From JBCBSP01 sp039819095 (lineage in GTDB: Bacteria; Pseudomonadota; Alphaproteobacteria; Caulobacterales; Maricaulaceae), in contig JBCBSP010000002.1 in assembly GCA_039819095.1 (NCBI GenBank), positions 310,001 to 374,000 on the forward strand: a stretch of DNA of 64,000 nt. Reading direction: 5' to 3'. A program made the translations under genes and the position numbers. Position 1 is the stretch's first letter, and each line of letters starts with the position of its first letter. The notes beneath the pieces are model-generated. The model worked only from the letters and a program-made list of their open reading frames with translations, was not told where the DNA came from and made no database searches. Positions 7,570 through 17,126 of this stretch are shown piece after piece.

Positions 7570-8532
7570 CTAGCTCGTCGCCGTGGTGGTGGTCACGGTG
7601 CTGGTCGCGGCGATGGTGGTGGCGATCATGGCGGCGCGCGCAGCGATCACCGCACTCATGGCGGCGATCCCGCTTGTAGCTGACCCGCCGCCAATGGCGA
7701 TGAGATGCGCCAGCTGGGCTTTCGCACCGGCCATTGCGTCCAGACGCGGCAGCTCGGCCATAAGGCGTTCCAGCGTTTGAAGATGATCGGGCTCAAAGCC
7801 CTGAGCGGCCCAGTCGATGAGCGCGCCTTTCGTCACGGTTCGGCGCAGCGCGCGACTCGAGCGCCGCGCGCCTTCAAGCCGCATGAAACGTTTGCGCATT
7901 TCGATCGGGTCCGCGTCGTAGAGCGCGCACAGTCGGGCGCCGTCATGTTTGTGCCGACGCAGGGCCTTGTCGGCTTCAAAGACCGACCGCGACCGGTCCC
8001 GCTTGGCAATCACCTCGCGTTCGGCGTCCTCTTTCAGAACATGGGCCGCCGCCACGGTGTCGGTCACGGAGGCTGAGCGCCGCCACCAGGGCGGCTGCAG
8101 GGCCTGCTTCATGGAGAAGAAGCGCCGGATGGTTTCGGGATAAATCTCGCCGCCAGCGCACAGCACCAGCGCCGCGCGAGCGCCCCCGGCATGCATTGTC
8201 GCCGCTTTCGAAGCGCGGCGCTCGTCGCGCAGCGCCTGCCGGGTTTGCAGGAAACGCTCGACCGGAATGTCGCGTGACGCGAAGACACCGGCATAGATCC
8301 AGCGCAGCGAACCGCTTGGCGCGCCGCGCTCCGCCGCCAGGCGGGTGCGAATCCCATCGGTGCGCTGAACCAACGCCTGATCTTCAGCGTCGCTGGACAG
8401 GAGCGTCGCGGCGGTGAGCCAGGCGCTCAGACGTTCCGGCCGTCGCTTGAAGCCGCGCAGGTCTTCCGCCAGACGCGCGCACCGCTCCAGTGCGGCGAAG
8501 ACGTCGGGCGGCGGATCAGTCGGCTCGGTCAT
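7570..8532 (-). CDS. Conserved-looking hypothetical protein, 320 residues
   Basis: I do not recognise this family. The protein is soluble and largely helical, rich in Arg and Ala. Notable segments are SGSLRWIYAGVFASRDIPVE, an RRFFSMKQALQPPWWRR stretch, and a charged helix KEDAEREVIAKRDRSRSVFE. The C-terminal 45 residues become low-complexity (GIAAMSAVIAARAAMI, then Thr/Ser repeats). Codon use is typical of the neighbours and the frame is long and uninterrupted, so it is probably real. It precedes the ligase-associated exonuclease by 35 bp in the same orientation, which suggests co-transcription but not necessarily a shared function. Confidence 0.65.
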   Translation of the reverse strand: MTEPTDPPPDVFAALERCARLAEDLRGFKRRPERLSAWLTAATLLSSDAEDQALVQRTDGIRTRLAAERGAPSGSLRWIYAGVFASRDIPVERFLQTRQALRDERRASKAATMHAGGARAALVLCAGGEIYPETIRRFFSMKQALQPPWWRRSASVTDTVAAAHVLKEDAEREVIAKRDRSRSVFEADKALRRHKHDGARLCALYDADPIEMRKRFMRLEGARRSSRALRRTVTKGALIDWAAQGFEPDHLQTLERLMAELPRLDAMAGAKAQLAHLIAIGGGSATSGIAAMSAVIAARAAMIATTIAATSTVTTTTATS

Positions 8533-8580
8533 AGAGCCCTCCTGCCCCGCCGCCCGCCATGGCGTTTCAACTGCGCCGGA

Positions 8581-10812
8581 CTACTCAGACCCGCCCTCGC
8601 TCTCAGACAGGTCCAGCCCGGTATGGTGAGCTATGAAGGCCCACTGATCGGCTGTCGCCTCGATGATTTTCGAGATCGGGGTGCCGGCGCCGTGCCCGGC
8701 GCGGGTCTCGATTCGAATGAGGGTCGGCGCATCCCCGGTGTCCGCCGCCTGCAGAGCCGCAGCGAACTTGAAGGAGTGGCCCGGCACGACCCGGTCATCG
8801 GTGTCGGCTGTGGTCACGAGCGTGGCCGGATAGCCCTCGCCTTCGGGGATGTTGTGCAGCGGCGAGTAGGGATAGATGAAGTCGAAGTCTTCAGGCTCGC
8901 CCGGAACCCCGTAATCATCGACCCAGAACCGCCCGGCGGTGAACTGGTCAAAGCGCAGCATGTCCATCACGCCCACGGCCGGCAGCCCGGCGGCGAACAG
9001 GTCCGGACGCTGGTTCGACACCGCGCCGACCAGAAGCCCGCCATTGGACCCGCCCTGAATGGCGAGCGTGTCCGGATTGGCCCAGCCCAGCTCAATCAGC
9101 GTTTCGCCGGCATTGATGAAGTCATCAAAGACATTCTGCTTGTTGGCCAGACGACCGCCATCATGCCAGTCGCGGCCATACTCGGCGCCGCCACGGATGT
9201 TCGCCAGCGCGAACACGCCGCCCATCTCCATCCATTGCAGGCGCGAAGTGGAGAAGCCCGGCGTCAGCGAGATGGAAAACCCGCCATAGCCATACAGAAG
9301 CGTCGGCTGCTCGCCATTGGGTTCCACATCACGGTGGTGGACGATGAACATCGGGACCTGAACCCCGCCCGTGCTCTCGTAGAAGACCTGTTCAACGACA
9401 TAGTCAGCCGGGTCGAAATCGACCTCCGGCGCGCGGAACACGCTGCTCTCGCCAGTTTCCACATTATAGCTGTAGGCGGTGGAAGGCTGGTTGAAGCTGG
9501 TGAAGACGTAGAAGGTCTCCGGATCGTCCGGATCGCCGCCAAAGCCGCCGGCTGAACCAATGCCGGGCAGCTCCACATCGCGAACCAGCTCGCCTTGCGG
9601 CGTGTAGACGCGCACGACCGATTTCACATCTTCCAGGGTTTCCACGATCAGATGTCCGCCGACATGGCTGACGCCCTGGATCGGGAACTCGGTTTCAGCG
9701 ATCACATCGGTCAGCGTAGACGGGTCGGACAGGTCCACCGCGACCACGCGGCCATTGGGGGCATCCAGATCGGTCTGGATCAGGAAGGTGGAGCCGATAT
9801 TGCCGATCACGCCGTGATTGTTTTCGAAGCCGTCAAAGATCACGACCGGCTCAGCGCCCTCTTCGGTCAGGCTGAGAACCCGCAGGCCATTGCCGTCCGT
9901 GCCCGACCAGGTCGCCAGGATGAGATACTCGCCGTCATCGCTGACGCCCGCGCCCCAACCGACTTGCGGATTGTCCGGGTCGGAGATGACGAGGCGGTCT
10001 TCGCTCTGATCGGCTCCGATTTCGTGGAAATAGACCGCCTGATTAAGGTTCAGCGAGGTGAATTCCTCACCCTCGGCCGGTTCCGGATAGCGTGAGTAAT
10101 AAAATCCCGATCCGTCCTTGGCCCAGGACAGGCCGGAGAATTTCACCCATTCGATCTCATCGCTGCGCTCTTCGCCTGTCTCCACGTCCAGCAGCTTGAT
10201 GGTGCGCCAGTCAGAACCGCCGTCCTGAACGAAATAGGCGACCATGGAGCCGTCCGGGCTGGGGACCGCGCCGGCCAGCGCGATGGTGCCGTCATCGGAC
10301 CAGGTGTTCGGGTCGATCAGGATGCGCGCTTCAGCGTCCAGCGAATCCTGGACGAAATAGACCGACTGGTTCTGCAGCCCGTCATTGCGGCTGAAGAAAT
10401 ACCGGTCGCCTTCCTTGTTGGGCAGGGAGAAACGCTCGTAGTTGAACAGCTCGGTCAGCCGGTCTTCGATCATCTGGCGGCCAGGCAGGCTCTCCAGATA
10501 GCTGAAGGTGACTTCGTTCTGGGCCTCGACCCAGGCGGCGGCGTCATCGGAGACGCGCACGTCTTCTTCCAGCCAGCGATACGGATCGGCGACTTGAACC
10601 TCGCCATTGGCCGCAGACTGGTAGGTTTCGACGTGATCGACCGTGCGGGTCTCAGGATAGGTGACCGCGGCGGCGGCCGCCGCGGCACCGGCGACTTCAG
10701 TCATGGTCTCCGTTTCCGCCGGCGCTTCGGCGTCGCTGGCGGTCGTGTCGGCGGCGGGTTGGCAGGCGGCCAGCGCCAGGATGGACGCGGCGCTAAGAAG
10801 CAGATTGCGCAT
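8581..10812 (-). CDS. Prolyl oligopeptidase (S9A) lipoprotein
   Basis: A 743-residue serine peptidase. It begins with a lipoprotein signal (LALAAC, lipobox Cys) and an acidic/Ala linker, then the S9 beta-propeller (about 60-460) and the catalytic alpha/beta-hydrolase domain. The nucleophile is Ser589 in GGSNGG; the Asp is in TADTDDRVVPGH and the His in RAGHGAG. The ATG ending at 10812 was chosen because GGGGAGAG precedes it and the signal peptide starts there; an upstream frame would add 22 unrelated residues. It cleaves short proline-containing peptides, probably in the periplasm or at the outer membrane. The AbgT transporters just upstream could import the products; that link is inference. 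Confidence 0.93.
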   Translation of the reverse strand: MRNLLLSAASILALAACQPAADTTASDAEAPAETETMTEVAGAAAAAAAVTYPETRTVDHVETYQSAANGEVQVADPYRWLEEDVRVSDDAAAWVEAQNEVTFSYLESLPGRQMIEDRLTELFNYERFSLPNKEGDRYFFSRNDGLQNQSVYFVQDSLDAEARILIDPNTWSDDGTIALAGAVPSPDGSMVAYFVQDGGSDWRTIKLLDVETGEERSDEIEWVKFSGLSWAKDGSGFYYSRYPEPAEGEEFTSLNLNQAVYFHEIGADQSEDRLVISDPDNPQVGWGAGVSDDGEYLILATWSGTDGNGLRVLSLTEEGAEPVVIFDGFENNHGVIGNIGSTFLIQTDLDAPNGRVVAVDLSDPSTLTDVIAETEFPIQGVSHVGGHLIVETLEDVKSVVRVYTPQGELVRDVELPGIGSAGGFGGDPDDPETFYVFTSFNQPSTAYSYNVETGESSVFRAPEVDFDPADYVVEQVFYESTGGVQVPMFIVHHRDVEPNGEQPTLLYGYGGFSISLTPGFSTSRLQWMEMGGVFALANIRGGAEYGRDWHDGGRLANKQNVFDDFINAGETLIELGWANPDTLAIQGGSNGGLLVGAVSNQRPDLFAAGLPAVGVMDMLRFDQFTAGRFWVDDYGVPGEPEDFDFIYPYSPLHNIPEGEGYPATLVTTADTDDRVVPGHSFKFAAALQAADTGDAPTLIRIETRAGHGAGTPISKIIEATADQWAFIAHHTGLDLSESEGGSE

Positions 10813-11079
10813 TTTGATACTCTCCCCTGTGATCAGATCAGCCCGGCGGCTGGGTTCAGCGCCGAACGGCGCGCGCACGTTAAGGAGTGGGCGCGCCTAT
10901 GTCGACGCTTACCGGCTGTGCGTGACCAATCGGTAATGTTGGGCGCGCTTTTCACCCGCAAGCCTGTCGCCTCGGCCAAGGCGAAATCACCGAGCCCGCG
11001 TCTGTTGCGTGGCTCTTATGCATAGAGCCGCTCATCGCAGGCCTTGAACAAGCACTGCGTCCCCAAAGCGCTAAGGACG

Positions 11080-12645
11080 CTACAGGCTCGGCGCGCCCTC
11101 CGGCACGATGTATTCGATGCCCGCGCCCGGACCAACCGGCAGTCCCAGCGCGACCCAGAAAACAGTCAGCGCCAGACCGCCAATGAGGAAGGCGAAGGAG
11201 TACGGGATCATATTGGCGAGCAACCCGCCCATGCCGAACTCCGGGTCCCAGCGCCGGCAGAAAGCCAGCACCATCGGGAAATAGACCATCAAGGGGGTGA
11301 TGATGTTGGTGACGCTGTCGCCCACACGGTACGCAGCCGTCGCCATTTCGGGACTGATGCCCAAGAGCATCAGCATCGGCACCAGAACCGGCGCGATGGC
11401 GGCCCATTTGGCGCTAGCCGATCCGATCACAAGGTTGAGCGAGGCGGCCAGCAGCACCATGGCGCCCAGCAGGAGCGGCGCGGGCAGTCCGGCGGCCTCG
11501 ATTGCACGGGCGCCGTCAATGGCGAGAATACCGCCCAGCCCCGTCCAGTTCAGCATGACCACGAAGTGCGCAGCGGCGAAGGCCAGCACGATATAGCCGG
11601 ACATGTCCTTCATCGCTTCGGTGGAATACTGCACCACGTCGCGATGGGTTTTCACCGTGCCTACCGCCGAGCCAAAGGCGACGCCGCAGGCCAGGAAAAG
11701 CAGGAAGAAATAGGCGATCAGGCTCTCAATCATCGGATTGAGCCGATAGGCCGGCGCTGCCTCGAAATCCTGCAAGGGCGCGTTCGGCATGACCGTCAAG
11801 AGCGTCCACAGACCCGTCAGCGCCAGGAAGGCCCACAGCGCGCGCCACAGACCCTTGCGTTCTTCGGGCGTCAGGGCGCTGTCGGCTTTCTGGCTGGTGA
11901 CCGGAACCGCGCTGGTGGGCGTGTATTCGCCCAGGCGCGGCTCGATGATGCGGTCGGTCACGAACCAGATCAGCGGGAAGAAGACCGTCGCCATGCCGGC
12001 GATGAACCACCAGTTGCCGGCGATATTGGCCGACCAGGCCGGGTCGAGAATCTGCGCGGCCGGCTCGGTGACGCCCAGGATGAGCGCGTCGATCGGACCG
12101 GGCATGAAATTGGCCGAAAAGCCGCCCGAGACGCCCGCAAAGGCCGCAGCGATCCCGGCGATCGGGTGGCGGCCGACCGAGGCGTAGATCACCCCCGCCA
12201 GCGGGATGAGCACAACATAGGCGGCGTCAGATGAGTGGGTCGCGACCAGAGCCAGAAGCGCCACCATCGGCGTCATGAGCGATTTGGGCGCATTGCGCAG
12301 ACCGCCGCGCAGCGCGGCTGAGAACAGCCCGGAACGCTCCGCCACCCCGGCGCCGAGCATGATGACCAACGTCAGACCCAGCGGGGTGAAGCCGGTCAGC
12401 GTTTCAGGCATGGAGGTCAGAAGCCTCTGGACATTCTCCCGCGAGAGCAGCGACTGAGCGGTCAGCGTTTCACCGGTGATCGGGTTGACCGCGCTCATTC
12501 CGAACCAGGCCGCGACCGCAGAACCCAGCGCCAGAACACCGATCAGCCAGACGAAGATGAAGACCGGATCCGGCAGGCGATCGCCGAAGCGCTCCACCGC
12601 ATCCAGAAACCCGCCCTTGCGCTCAGACGCGGCTCTCTCGCTCAT
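11080..12645 (-). CDS. AbgT-family transporter (first of a tandem pair)
   Basis: A 521-residue polytopic inner-membrane protein of the AbgT family (p-aminobenzoyl-glutamate uptake in E. coli; antimetabolite efflux in related MtrF). Recognisable segments include the N-terminal ERFGDRLPDPVFIFVWL, SSDAAYVVLIPLAGVIYASVGRHP-type helices, AAFAGVSGGFSAN and the C-terminal ASAKWAAIAPVLVPMLMLLG / AYRVGDSVTNIITPLMVYFP. GGAG precedes the ATG. It lies directly downstream of a paralogue (12725-14380) with an 80-bp gap and is probably co-transcribed with it. Substrate and direction of transport cannot be read from sequence. Confidence 0.93.
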   Translation of the reverse strand: MSERAASERKGGFLDAVERFGDRLPDPVFIFVWLIGVLALGSAVAAWFGMSAVNPITGETLTAQSLLSRENVQRLLTSMPETLTGFTPLGLTLVIMLGAGVAERSGLFSAALRGGLRNAPKSLMTPMVALLALVATHSSDAAYVVLIPLAGVIYASVGRHPIAGIAAAFAGVSGGFSANFMPGPIDALILGVTEPAAQILDPAWSANIAGNWWFIAGMATVFFPLIWFVTDRIIEPRLGEYTPTSAVPVTSQKADSALTPEERKGLWRALWAFLALTGLWTLLTVMPNAPLQDFEAAPAYRLNPMIESLIAYFFLLFLACGVAFGSAVGTVKTHRDVVQYSTEAMKDMSGYIVLAFAAAHFVVMLNWTGLGGILAIDGARAIEAAGLPAPLLLGAMVLLAASLNLVIGSASAKWAAIAPVLVPMLMLLGISPEMATAAYRVGDSVTNIITPLMVYFPMVLAFCRRWDPEFGMGGLLANMIPYSFAFLIGGLALTVFWVALGLPVGPGAGIEYIVPEGAPSL

Positions 12646-12724
12646 GATTTGCTCCGTTTAAAGAATGTGTGCGTCCTTCGAAACGCCCGTCTCGACGAAG
12701 GACGCGCGATATGGCGTTCAGCCC

Positions 12725-14380
12725 CTAGCCCGTTACAGCTGCAGCCGCCGGCAGGGTGTACTCCACCGTCGCGCCCGGTCCGAGCGGCAGGCCGAGATAG
12801 ACCCAGGCCACCGTCATGATGACGCCGGAGATCAGAAGCCAGATCGAGTATGGGATCATCGAAGCGGTCAACGAACCGATGCCGAATTCCGGCACCCAGC
12901 GGCGAGCGAAGACCAGCACGAGCGGGAAGTAGACCATGAGCGGGGTGACGATATTCGTCGCGCTGTCGCCGACCCGGTAGGCGGCGGTGGCCATCTCAGG
13001 GCTGACGCCCAGGAGCATCAGCATCGGCACCAGAACCGGCGCCATCAGCGCCCATTTGGCGCTGGCTGATCCGACGAACAGATTCAAAAGGCCCGCGAAG
13101 ACCACGATCAGCCCGAGCACGATGGGCAGCGGCAGGCCGGACTGCTCGATCGCATTGGCGCCGTTGACCGCCGAGATCAGGCCCAGATTGGAGATGTTGA
13201 ACAGCTCCACGAAATAGGCCGCGAAGAAGGCGAGCACGAGATAATAGCCCATATCCTTCATCGCGCCGGCCATCATGTCGACGATGTCGCGGTGATCCTT
13301 GATCGTCCCGGCGGCCTTGCCGTAGGCGATGCCGGCGAAGATGAACAGGATCATGAAGCCGGCGACCAGCGAGGAGAAGAAGGGCACCAGAGCCTGCGCG
13401 GGCAACAGCCCCGGCGCCTCGTTGTAGAGCGGCACATCGCCGCCATACATGGACAGGTTTCCGAAAGTGACCAGCGCGACGAGATCGACCGTCATCACCA
13501 GCCAGACAAAGCAGACAGCCAGCACGGCGAGACCGGCGTTCGCCAGACCCTTTTTCTGACCCGGAGTCAGCTCGGCGGCGACCTCTTCCTGCTCGCCTTC
13601 AGCCGCTCCGGCGACCGCTCCGCCCGTCCAGGGGCCGAGCCGCGGCTCGATGATGCGGTCGGTCACGTACCAGATGATCGGAAGATAGATGAAGGTCATC
13701 ACGCCGATGAACCACCAGTTCCCGGTGATGTTCATGACCCAGTCCGGATCAAGCGCCAGCACGGTAGCTTCGGTGATGCCGAACAGAAGCGCGTCCAGCT
13801 GGCCCGGCAAGAGATTGGCCGAGAAGCCCCCGGACACGCCGGCGAAGGCCGCAGTGATGCCGGCGATGGGATGCCGGCCCGCCGCAGCAAAGATCACTCC
13901 GGCCAGCGGTATGAGCACCACATAGGCCGCATCCGCAGCGAGATTGCCCATCATCGCCACGAGCGCCACGGCCGGCGTCAGAAGCATAAGCGGAACATCG
14001 CGCACGGCTGCGCGCATCGCCGTACCGAACAGGCCGGCGCGTTCAGCCACGCCCGCACCCAGCATCACCACCAGCACATAGCCAAGCGGGTGAAAGCCGG
14101 TGAATATCTCCGGCATCTCCACCAGGAGATGCTCAAGACTGGAAGACGCCAGCGCGCTGACCGCATTGACCACGACCGGCGCGCCGCTCTCATCGAGCTG
14201 GGTCGGGTGCGGCACCGACAGGTTCAGGAAGGAGGCGATGGCGGAGATGATCACCATGAAGATGATCAGATAGAAGAAGATGAAGGCCGGGTCAGGCAGA
14301 CGGTTGCCCGTGCGTTCAATCCAGCCAAGAATACCCTTCTGATGTTCGCTTTCACCCGTGGTGACGCGAGACTCGCTCAT
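12725..14380 (-). CDS. AbgT-family transporter (second of a tandem pair)
   Basis: A 551-residue paralogue of the gene at 11080-12645, sharing the same landmarks (RTGNRLPDPAFIFFYL, AADAAYVVLIPLAGVIFAAAG, AFAGVSGGFSANLLPGQ, SASAKWALMAPVLVPMLMLLG). It is about 30 residues longer, mainly in the cytoplasmic linker between membrane bundles (a charged stretch around AAEGEQEEVAAELTPGQKKG). The start at 14380 has GGGGAGGG upstream; a start 7 codons earlier is less likely. The two copies have clearly diverged, so this is an old duplication and the substrates may differ. Confidence 0.93.
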   Translation of the reverse strand: MSESRVTTGESEHQKGILGWIERTGNRLPDPAFIFFYLIIFMVIISAIASFLNLSVPHPTQLDESGAPVVVNAVSALASSSLEHLLVEMPEIFTGFHPLGYVLVVMLGAGVAERAGLFGTAMRAAVRDVPLMLLTPAVALVAMMGNLAADAAYVVLIPLAGVIFAAAGRHPIAGITAAFAGVSGGFSANLLPGQLDALLFGITEATVLALDPDWVMNITGNWWFIGVMTFIYLPIIWYVTDRIIEPRLGPWTGGAVAGAAEGEQEEVAAELTPGQKKGLANAGLAVLAVCFVWLVMTVDLVALVTFGNLSMYGGDVPLYNEAPGLLPAQALVPFFSSLVAGFMILFIFAGIAYGKAAGTIKDHRDIVDMMAGAMKDMGYYLVLAFFAAYFVELFNISNLGLISAVNGANAIEQSGLPLPIVLGLIVVFAGLLNLFVGSASAKWALMAPVLVPMLMLLGVSPEMATAAYRVGDSATNIVTPLMVYFPLVLVFARRWVPEFGIGSLTASMIPYSIWLLISGVIMTVAWVYLGLPLGPGATVEYTLPAAAAVTG

Positions 14381-14536
14381 AGCGGCCCTCCCCTGACGCA
14401 ATTTGCACAGCAGGCCGTATGGCGGCCCGTCATCTGGTCTTCACACTGCATTACCCGGTGATGAGGTCAACCCAAACTCCGGCCGCGAACCGTCATCGGG
14501 CGGTCATCGCCTTCCATCCGGCCTATCTTCACAGCC

Positions 14537-16153
14537 ATGCAACGCTTCGCCGCCCTTCTCGACGCTCTGGCGCTGACCCCGCAGCGCAATGCCAAGCTGA
14601 GGCTTTTGCAGGCCCATTTCGCCGAGACGCCCGATCCTGAACGCGGCCTCGCCCTGGCCGCCATCACGGGCGGCTTGGAGTTTCGCACCGCCAAGCCGGC
14701 TCTGATCCGCCAGCTGGCGGCGGAACGGGTCGATCCGGTCCTGTTTGAGCTCTCTTATGATTTTGTCGGCGATCTGGCTGAAACCACCGCTCTGATCTGG
14801 CCGCAACGCCCCGGCGCGAACCGTGTGCCGGACCTGGCCGAGATCGTTGAGGCGCTGAGCTCAGCCAGCCGCGCCGAGGCGCCGCGCCTGGTCGAGGCCT
14901 GGCTTGATGCGCTCAATGCAACCGGTCGCTGGGCTCTGTTGAAGCTGGTGACGGGTGGGCTGCGCATCGGCGTCTCCGCGCGTCTGGCGAAGACGGCGCT
15001 GGCGCAGTTCGGCGAAGTCAATGTCGGCGAGATCGAAGAGCTCTGGCATGGGCTGTCGCCGCCTTATGAAGACCTGTTCGCCTGGCTGGAAGGTCGCGCG
15101 GAGAAACCTGTCAGCGCCACCTCCACCCCGTTTCGGCCCGTCATGCTGGCGCACCCGGCTGACGCCGACATGCTCGCTGCGCTCGACCCGGAGGACTTCA
15201 CGGCTGAGTGGAAGTGGGACGGCATACGCGTGCAGGCGGTGCGGTCCGGTGACGAAGCCCGGCTCTACACCCGCACCGGCGATGATATCTCAGCCAGCTT
15301 TCCGGACATTGTCGCAGCGATTGATTTTGATGGCGCGATTGATGGCGAGCTTCTGGTTCGCGGGGAGGATGGCGAACCAGCCTCTTTCTCCGACCTGCAG
15401 CAGAGGCTGAACCGGAAAACAGTGTCGAAGGCGATAATGGCCAAGCACCCGGCCTTCATCCGAGCCTACGATATCCTGTTTGAGGGCGAAACGGATGTTC
15501 GCGCCCTGCCCTTTGATCAGCGCCGAGACCGGCTGGAGCGACTGGCGGGCGCGCACCAGGGCGGTCGCATCGATCTGTCTGGTCCGGTCGTCTTCGATAG
15601 CTGGAAAGTGCTGGACGCCTTGCGCAGCGATCCGCCCGTCACGCATGCCGAAGGGGTCATGATCAAGCGCCGCGCGAGCGCTTATCTGCCGGGCAGACCC
15701 AAGGGTGAGTGGTTCAAGTGGAAGCGCGATCCCTTCCTCGTCGATGCGGTCATGCTCTACGCCCAGCGCGGTCACGGCAAGCGCTCCAGCCTTTATTCTG
15801 ATTACACTTTCGGCGTCTGGAGGGGGGGCGAGGATGGAGACAGCCTTGTTCCGGTCGGCAAGGCCTATTTCGGCTTCACCGATCAGGAGCTGAAACAACT
15901 CGACAGATATGTGCGCGAAAACACGGTGGAGCGCTTCGGCCCGGTGCGTTCGGTGCGTGCGGAGGCCGATCAAGGCGTGGTGCTGGAGATCGCGTTTGAA
16001 GGCCTGCAGCGCTCCACGCGCCATAAATCGGGCATCGCGATGCGCTTTCCGCGCATTCACCGCATTCGCTGGGACAAGCCGCCGCGCGAGGCGGACCGGC
16101 TGGAAACGCTGGAAGCGCTGCTTGAGAAGAGAATCGACGCTCGCCCGTCTTAG
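14537..16153 (+). CDS. ATP-dependent DNA ligase, cisplatin damage response type
   Basis: A 538-residue ligase with an N-terminal helical DNA-binding domain (about 1-195), the adenylation domain with motif I EWKWDGIRVQ (Lys226 is the expected AMP-accepting lysine), motif IIIa/IV region (AFIRAYDILFEG), motif V (GVMIKRR..YLPGRPKGEWFKWKRDP) and an OB-fold ending in IRWDKPP. The length and the RWALLKLVTGGLRIGVSARL segment match the group that seals repair intermediates together with a dedicated exonuclease, here encoded at 6512-7534. It is additional to the NAD-dependent replicative ligase expected elsewhere. Confidence 0.93.
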   Translation: MQRFAALLDALALTPQRNAKLRLLQAHFAETPDPERGLALAAITGGLEFRTAKPALIRQLAAERVDPVLFELSYDFVGDLAETTALIWPQRPGANRVPDLAEIVEALSSASRAEAPRLVEAWLDALNATGRWALLKLVTGGLRIGVSARLAKTALAQFGEVNVGEIEELWHGLSPPYEDLFAWLEGRAEKPVSATSTPFRPVMLAHPADADMLAALDPEDFTAEWKWDGIRVQAVRSGDEARLYTRTGDDISASFPDIVAAIDFDGAIDGELLVRGEDGEPASFSDLQQRLNRKTVSKAIMAKHPAFIRAYDILFEGETDVRALPFDQRRDRLERLAGAHQGGRIDLSGPVVFDSWKVLDALRSDPPVTHAEGVMIKRRASAYLPGRPKGEWFKWKRDPFLVDAVMLYAQRGHGKRSSLYSDYTFGVWRGGEDGDSLVPVGKAYFGFTDQELKQLDRYVRENTVERFGPVRSVRAEADQGVVLEIAFEGLQRSTRHKSGIAMRFPRIHRIRWDKPPREADRLETLEALLEKRIDARPS

Positions 16154-16204
16154 TGGTAGGGGGCTGCGCAAAACCCATCATTCAGCTTTGCGGAGACCTC
16201 GCGC

Positions 16205-17044
16205 ATGACCCTCGCCGCCGCCATGGGCATCGATATGAATGCCGTCACGACTTTCCTGACCACGGTTGGTCTGCAGCTCGCCATCAATGTGGCTCTGGCC
16301 GCGCTGATCCTCATTATCGGCTTCATGGTCGCTGGCGCGGTGGCGCGCACCATCCGGCGCATTCCGGACCGTAATCCGAAGCTCGACCAGACGCTCGCCA
16401 ACTTCTTCGCTTCGATGGCCAAGTGGGCGATCCTGGCCGTCGTCATTATCGCGGTTCTGACTCGTTTCGGGGTGGAAACGACCTCGCTGGTCGCCGCCCT
16501 TGGCGCGGTCACGCTGGCGATCGGCTTTGCGCTGCAGGGCACGCTGTCCAACGTCGCCGCCGGCGTCATGATCGTCTTCTTCCGGCCTTACAAGATCGGC
16601 CAGTTTGTCGAGGTCGCCGGGGTTTCCGGTTCGGTCAAGGACGTGACCTTGTTCTACACAGAGCTGAGCACGCCGGATAACAAGCAGATCATCATCCCGA
16701 ACGGTCAGGCCTGGGGCGATGTGATCACCAACTATTCCGCCTATCCCACGCGGCGCTGCGACTTCACCTTCTCCGCCTCCTATGACGACGATATCGACAA
16801 GGTGCAGGGCGTGATCCGCGAAGTCTTCGAAGCTGATGAGCGGGTTATGAAGACCCCGGCCCTGTTCGTGGAAGTCGGCGCCCACGGGGAGTCCTCGGTC
16901 GATTACACGGTTCGCGCCTGGTGCAAGGCCAGCGACTATTGGGGCCTGCATTTCGACATGAACAAGCAGATCAAGATCGCCTTCGACAAGGCCGAGATCG
17001 AGATCCCGTATCCGACCGGCGTCGAAATCGCCAAGTCCGCCTAA
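16205..17044 (+). CDS. Small-conductance mechanosensitive channel (MscS family)
   Basis: A 279-residue channel with three N-terminal membrane helices (about 16-42, 60-85, 90-120) and the MscS pore helix LVAALGAVTLAIGFALQGTLSN. The cytoplasmic beta domain starts with RPYKIGQFVEVAGVSGSV and continues with IPNGQAWGDVITNYS. Length is that of E. coli MscS. It releases solutes on hypo-osmotic shock. GGAGA lies about 8 nt before the ATG, and a strong hairpin terminator follows at 17056. Confidence 0.95.
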   Translation: MTLAAAMGIDMNAVTTFLTTVGLQLAINVALAALILIIGFMVAGAVARTIRRIPDRNPKLDQTLANFFASMAKWAILAVVIIAVLTRFGVETTSLVAALGAVTLAIGFALQGTLSNVAAGVMIVFFRPYKIGQFVEVAGVSGSVKDVTLFYTELSTPDNKQIIIPNGQAWGDVITNYSAYPTRRCDFTFSASYDDDIDKVQGVIREVFEADERVMKTPALFVEVGAHGESSVDYTVRAWCKASDYWGLHFDMNKQIKIAFDKAEIEIPYPTGVEIAKSA

Positions 17045-17055
17045 ACACGGTTGCT

Positions 17056-17096
17056 CAGGGCCGAAATCGGGCTTTAGCCCGGCTTCGGCCCTGTTT
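17056..17096 (+). terminator. Terminator after mscS
   Basis: Two near-continuous arms (CAGGGCCGAA..CGGGC and GCCCG..TTCGGCCCTG) with a 4-nt loop, followed by TTT, start 12 bp after the MscS stop codon. Confidence 0.7.
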
Positions 17097-17126
17097 CCGC
17101 CGTCTTCAACGCGATAAGGTGGCCAT

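Noticed and set aside
11044..14461. Long plus-strand frames across the AbgT genes
   Set aside because: Compositionally biased (Arg/Gly/His/Gln), no domains, antisense to well-supported transporters; high GC keeps such frames open.
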